Below are positions 19,987 through 22,984 of a stretch of 22,984 bases of DNA, piece by piece (positions within the stretch are counted from its first letter, which is position 1; each line of letters opens with the position of its first letter). The notes under the pieces are model-generated. The model was not told the DNA's origin. It ran no database searches and worked only from the letters and a program-made list of their open reading frames with translations. The stretch is taken from positions 1 to 22,984 of the forward strand of contig JBIQLO010000044.1 of assembly GCA_044464175.1 (NCBI GenBank). Reading direction: 5' to 3'. The position numbers were made by a program, and so were the translations under genes. The DNA is from JBIQLO01 sp044464175. GTDB lineage: Bacteria > Planctomycetota > Phycisphaerae > Tepidisphaerales > Tepidisphaeraceae.

Positions 19987-22984
19987 ATGCAAAAGCTGTT
20001 AGTTGCCAATCGGAGTGAGATCGCCATACGCATTTTCCGGGCCGCCACGGAGCTGGGGCTGGGAACAGTGGGGGTCTACAGTTACGAAGACCGCTTTTCG
20101 CTCCACCGATTCAAGGCGGACGAGTCCTACCTGATCGGTCCGGCCGAGGGGGGGGAGCCGGTCAAGGCATATCTCAACATTGACTACCTGATTGCGGTGG
20201 CCCGGGAATGCGGAGCCGACGCGATCCATCCCGGATATGGCTTCCTGGCGGAAAATGCCGATCTGGCTCGGGCATGTGCCCAGCACGGGATCACCTTTGT
20301 CGGGCCGACCGCCAGACTGCTGGAGGAATTCGGCGACAAGACCGCCGCGCGGCGTGTGGCCGAGAAGGCGGGGGTGCCGACGGTGCCGGGGACGGCCGAG
20401 GCAATCAGCAAGCCGGCGGATGTGAAGCGGGAGGCCAAGCGGATCGGGTTTCCCCTCATCATCAAGGCCAGTTTCGGCGGCGGCGGGCGCGGGATGCGCG
20501 TGGTGCGCAAAGAGAGCGAACTGGCGGGGAAGCTGGAGGAGGCGCAGCGCGAGGCGGGGGCGGCGTTCGGGCGGGCGGATGTGTTTCTGGAGCGGTATAT
20601 CCCCAAGGCCAAGCATATTGAGGTGCAAATCCTCGGGGATGAACATGGGAATCTGGTGCATCTGTGGGAGCGAGACTGCTCCGTGCAGCGGCGGCATCAG
20701 AAGGTGGTGGAGGTCGCGCCGAGCATCGGGCTGCCGATGGAGATTCGTCGGGCCATCTGTGAATCGGCCGTGCGCCTGTGCAAGAGCATCGGCTACCGCA
20801 ACGCCGGGACCGTCGAATTCCTGCTGGATGCCGACACGCATGAGTTCTACTTCATCGAGGTCAATCCGCGCATCCAGGTGGAGCACACGGTGACGGAGCT
20901 GGTCACCGGCATCGACATTGTCAAAAGCCAGATCCTCGTCGCCCAGGGGCATAAGCTGCATGAGGAGCCGATCTGCATCCCGCCGCAGGAGAAGATCGAA
21001 GCGCGCGGCGTGGCGGTGCAGTGCCGCATCACGACGGAAGACCCGGAGAACCGGTTCATCCCCGACTATGGGCGGATCAGCACCTATCGCTCGGCCGCGG
21101 GGTTCGGCGTGCGGCTGGACGGCGGCAACGCCTTCACCGGCTCGATCATCACACCCTATTTCGATTCGCTGCTGGTGAAGCTGACGACCTGGGGCGGGTC
21201 GCTGCACGAGAGCGTGCGCCGGATGGATCGGGCGCTGCGTGAATTCCGCGTGCGCGGCGTGAAGACCAACATCCCGTTCCTCGAAAACCTCATCAACCAC
21301 CCGACCTTTCTCAGCGGCGATGCCACGACCACGTTCATTGACAACGCCCCGGAGCTGTTCCGTTTCGAGCACCGCCGGGACCGCGCGACCAAGATTCTGA
21401 CCTACCTGGGCGATGTGATCGTCAACGGGCGGCCGGATGTGAAGGGGAAGGTGGATCCGAAGAGGGAACTGCTTGAGCCGGTGATCCCGGCCTTCGACGG
21501 CACCATTGACCCGCCGCCCGGATTGCGGAACAAGCTGCAGGAACTGGGGCCGGTGGAATTCTCCAAGTGGGTGCGCAAGCAGAAGAAGCTCCTGATTACG
21601 GACACGACACTGCGGGATGCCCACCAGTCGCTGCTGGCGACACGCGTGCGGACGTTTGATCTGCTCCAGCCGGCCGATGCCATCGCCCGCCGCACCCCCA
21701 ACCTCTTCAGCCTGGAGATGTGGGGCGGGGCGACGTTCGACGCCTCCATGCGGTTTTTGCAGGAGAGCCCCTGGGACCGGTTGCACCAGTTGCGTCAGAG
21801 GATTCCCAATATCCCGTTCCAGATGCTGCTGCGGGCCTCCAACGCCGTGGGATACACCAACTATCCCGACAATGTGGTGAAGGAGTTCACCCGCCTGGCG
21901 GCCGAACACGGGATCGACGTCTTCCGCATCTTCGACTCGCTTAACTGGACCGCCAACATGAAGGTGGCGATGGAGACGGTGCTGAACAAGACCAACGCCC
22001 TATGTGAGGCCTCCATCTGCTACACCGGCGATATTCTCGACCCCAAACGCTCCAAATACAGCCTGAACTACTATGTGAAGATGGCCAAGGAGCTGGTGAA
22101 GATGGGGACGCACATCCTGGGCATCAAGGACATGGCCGGGCTGTGCAAGCCGTATGCGGCCTATGCGCTGGTCAAAGCGCTGCGGCAGGAAGTGGATGTG
22201 CCGATCCATTTCCATACGCACGACACCAGCGGCATCAACGCCTCTAGCGTGCTGCGGGCGGCCGACGCGGGCGTGGACATCGTTGATGCGGCCCAGTCGA
22301 GCCTGAGCGGCATGACCAGCCAGCCCAACCTCAACTCGATCGTGGCAGCGCTGCGCCACACGCCGCGCGACACGCATCTCGATTTGGACGCGCTGGATGA
22401 AATGAGCGACTATTGGGAGCGCGTCCGCGAGTATTACTATCCCTTCGAGGAGCAGATCAAGTCGGGCAGCGCGGAGGTCTATCGCCACGAGATGCCCGGC
22501 GGGCAATTCACGAACCTCAAGCAGCAGGCCAAGAGCCTGGGGCTGGGAGATCGGTGGAAGGAGATCGCCCGGGCCTATGCCGAGGTGAACGAGCTGTTCG
22601 GGGACATCGTGAAGGTGACGCCCTCGAGCAAGGTGGTGGGGGACATGGCGCTGTTCATGGTGACCAACAATCTCAGCGCCATGGATGTGCTCAGCGGTAA
22701 CAAGCCGCTTAACTTCCCGCGCAGCGTGGTGGAGATGATGCAGGGGCATCTGGGCCAGCCGGAAGGGGGATGGCCCAAGGTGTTGCAGAAGATCATCCTC
22801 AATTCGGCCGGGGCCAAGCCGATCAAGGGCCGCCCAGGCGCGACGCTGCCTAAGGCCGACTTTGCGGCCGCGGCCAAGGAACTGGAAGGAAAGATCAAAC
22901 GGAAGCCGGAGGAGATCGAGGTCATCACCTATCTGCTTTATCCCCAGGTTTTTCTGGATTACCAGAAATTCGTGGATCAATACG
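19987..22984 (+). CDS. pyc: Pyruvate carboxylase, 3' end beyond window
   Basis: The frame is open without a stop for 999 codons to the right edge. The N-terminal biotin carboxylase domain starts MQKLLVANRSEIAIRIFRAA and has HPGYGFLAEN, the ATP-grasp glycine loop KASFGGGGRGM (160-170), and EVNPRIQVEHTVTE (R295, E299). A linker leads to the carboxyltransferase domain: LLITDTTLRDAHQSLLATR (metal ligand D544), GIKDMAG (K714, the expected carbamylated lysine) and HFHTHDTSG (H743, H745). It carboxylates pyruvate to oxaloacetate with ATP and bicarbonate, feeding the TCA cycle. The C-terminal biotinyl domain with its (A/V)MKM lysine lies outside; single-chain enzymes are ~1150 residues, so ~150 are missing. 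Having both domains in one chain makes a split oxaloacetate decarboxylase unlikely. The gene diverges from the VOC gene across ~100 bp. Confidence 0.96.
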   Translation, partial: MQKLLVANRSEIAIRIFRAATELGLGTVGVYSYEDRFSLHRFKADESYLIGPAEGGEPVKAYLNIDYLIAVARECGADAIHPGYGFLAENADLARACAQHGITFVGPTARLLEEFGDKTAARRVAEKAGVPTVPGTAEAISKPADVKREAKRIGFPLIIKASFGGGGRGMRVVRKESELAGKLEEAQREAGAAFGRADVFLERYIPKAKHIEVQILGDEHGNLVHLWERDCSVQRRHQKVVEVAPSIGLPMEIRRAICESAVRLCKSIGYRNAGTVEFLLDADTHEFYFIEVNPRIQVEHTVTELVTGIDIVKSQILVAQGHKLHEEPICIPPQEKIEARGVAVQCRITTEDPENRFIPDYGRISTYRSAAGFGVRLDGGNAFTGSIITPYFDSLLVKLTTWGGSLHESVRRMDRALREFRVRGVKTNIPFLENLINHPTFLSGDATTTFIDNAPELFRFEHRRDRATKILTYLGDVIVNGRPDVKGKVDPKRELLEPVIPAFDGTIDPPPGLRNKLQELGPVEFSKWVRKQKKLLITDTTLRDAHQSLLATRVRTFDLLQPADAIARRTPNLFSLEMWGGATFDASMRFLQESPWDRLHQLRQRIPNIPFQMLLRASNAVGYTNYPDNVVKEFTRLAAEHGIDVFRIFDSLNWTANMKVAMETVLNKTNALCEASICYTGDILDPKRSKYSLNYYVKMAKELVKMGTHILGIKDMAGLCKPYAAYALVKALRQEVDVPIHFHTHDTSGINASSVLRAADAGVDIVDAAQSSLSGMTSQPNLNSIVAALRHTPRDTHLDLDALDEMSDYWERVREYYYPFEEQIKSGSAEVYRHEMPGGQFTNLKQQAKSLGLGDRWKEIARAYAEVNELFGDIVKVTPSSKVVGDMALFMVTNNLSAMDVLSGNKPLNFPRSVVEMMQGHLGQPEGGWPKVLQKIILNSAGAKPIKGRPGATLPKADFAAAAKELEGKIKRKPEEIEVITYLLYPQVFLDYQKFVDQY

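Noticed and set aside
19987..20015. ttagttgccaatcgg motif at the pyc start as a copy of the intergenic ttagttgccaatgg motif (12569-12582)
   Set aside because: Here it encodes the conserved LVANRSE of biotin carboxylase, so the similarity is coincidental.
19999..21909. 636-codon minus-strand open frame
   Set aside because: It is antisense to pyruvate carboxylase. The Arg/His/Pro/Leu-rich translation has no motif, and the frame is open only because of GC-rich third-position bias.

Overview
The window is a 23 kb, GC-rich piece of a bacterial chromosome. Intergenic spacers are short, Shine-Dalgarno sequences are often weak or absent, small lipoproteins are common, and there is a HAF-repeat protein, an SGNH hydrolase with a GxDLY module and a bacterial deoxyhypusine-synthase homologue. 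Together these suggest a member of Planctomycetota, perhaps Phycisphaerae. That placement is an inference from gene content, not a measurement. Most genes are on the minus strand. The plus strand carries the first partial gene, aroC, a tRNA, one small ORF and pyc.

Region by region. Positions 1-1872 hold the C-terminal end of an AI-2E/PerM-type membrane protein (+), a small three-helix membrane protein (-) and the ribosome-associated ATPase ychF (-). Positions 1966-5563 hold a membrane-anchored HAF-repeat protein and a deoxyhypusine-synthase-like enzyme with its own good promoter (-). Positions 5564-5993 are a G-poor non-coding stretch in front of chorismate synthase aroC (+, 5994-7163). Positions 7224-10690 form a minus-strand group: a Gfo/Idh/MocA oxidoreductase, a CBM9-like protein, a GxDLY/SGNH hydrolase and a PDZ-domain membrane protein. 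The first three look like a carbohydrate-processing unit. A tRNA-Ser(UGA) with a near-consensus promoter follows (+). Positions 11103-13552 encode a two-gene ABC exporter (-), and 13800-14924 a XerC/D-type tyrosine recombinase (-). Positions 15081-17181 hold a TolB-like beta-propeller lipoprotein, a lipoprotein resembling the TolB N-terminal domain and a small conserved-looking protein (-). Positions 17381-18739 carry a DUF4190-like membrane protein (-), a small ORF (+) and a small lipoprotein (-). Positions 18812-19884 are a translationally coupled VOC dioxygenase-like / YkgJ-like pair (-). Diverging from them is pyruvate carboxylase pyc (+), which runs off the right edge.

The window is mainly housekeeping (ychF, aroC, pyc, xerC, tRNA) mixed with envelope and carbohydrate accessory genes. 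I found no CRISPR array, insertion sequence, prophage or defence locus. The most interesting points are the atypical active site of the deoxyhypusine-synthase homologue and its palindrome-overlapped promoter, a possible split TolB (two lipoproteins side by side), two intergenic hairpins with a common core, the G-poor aroC leader, and several candidate leaderless or very-short-leader transcripts.
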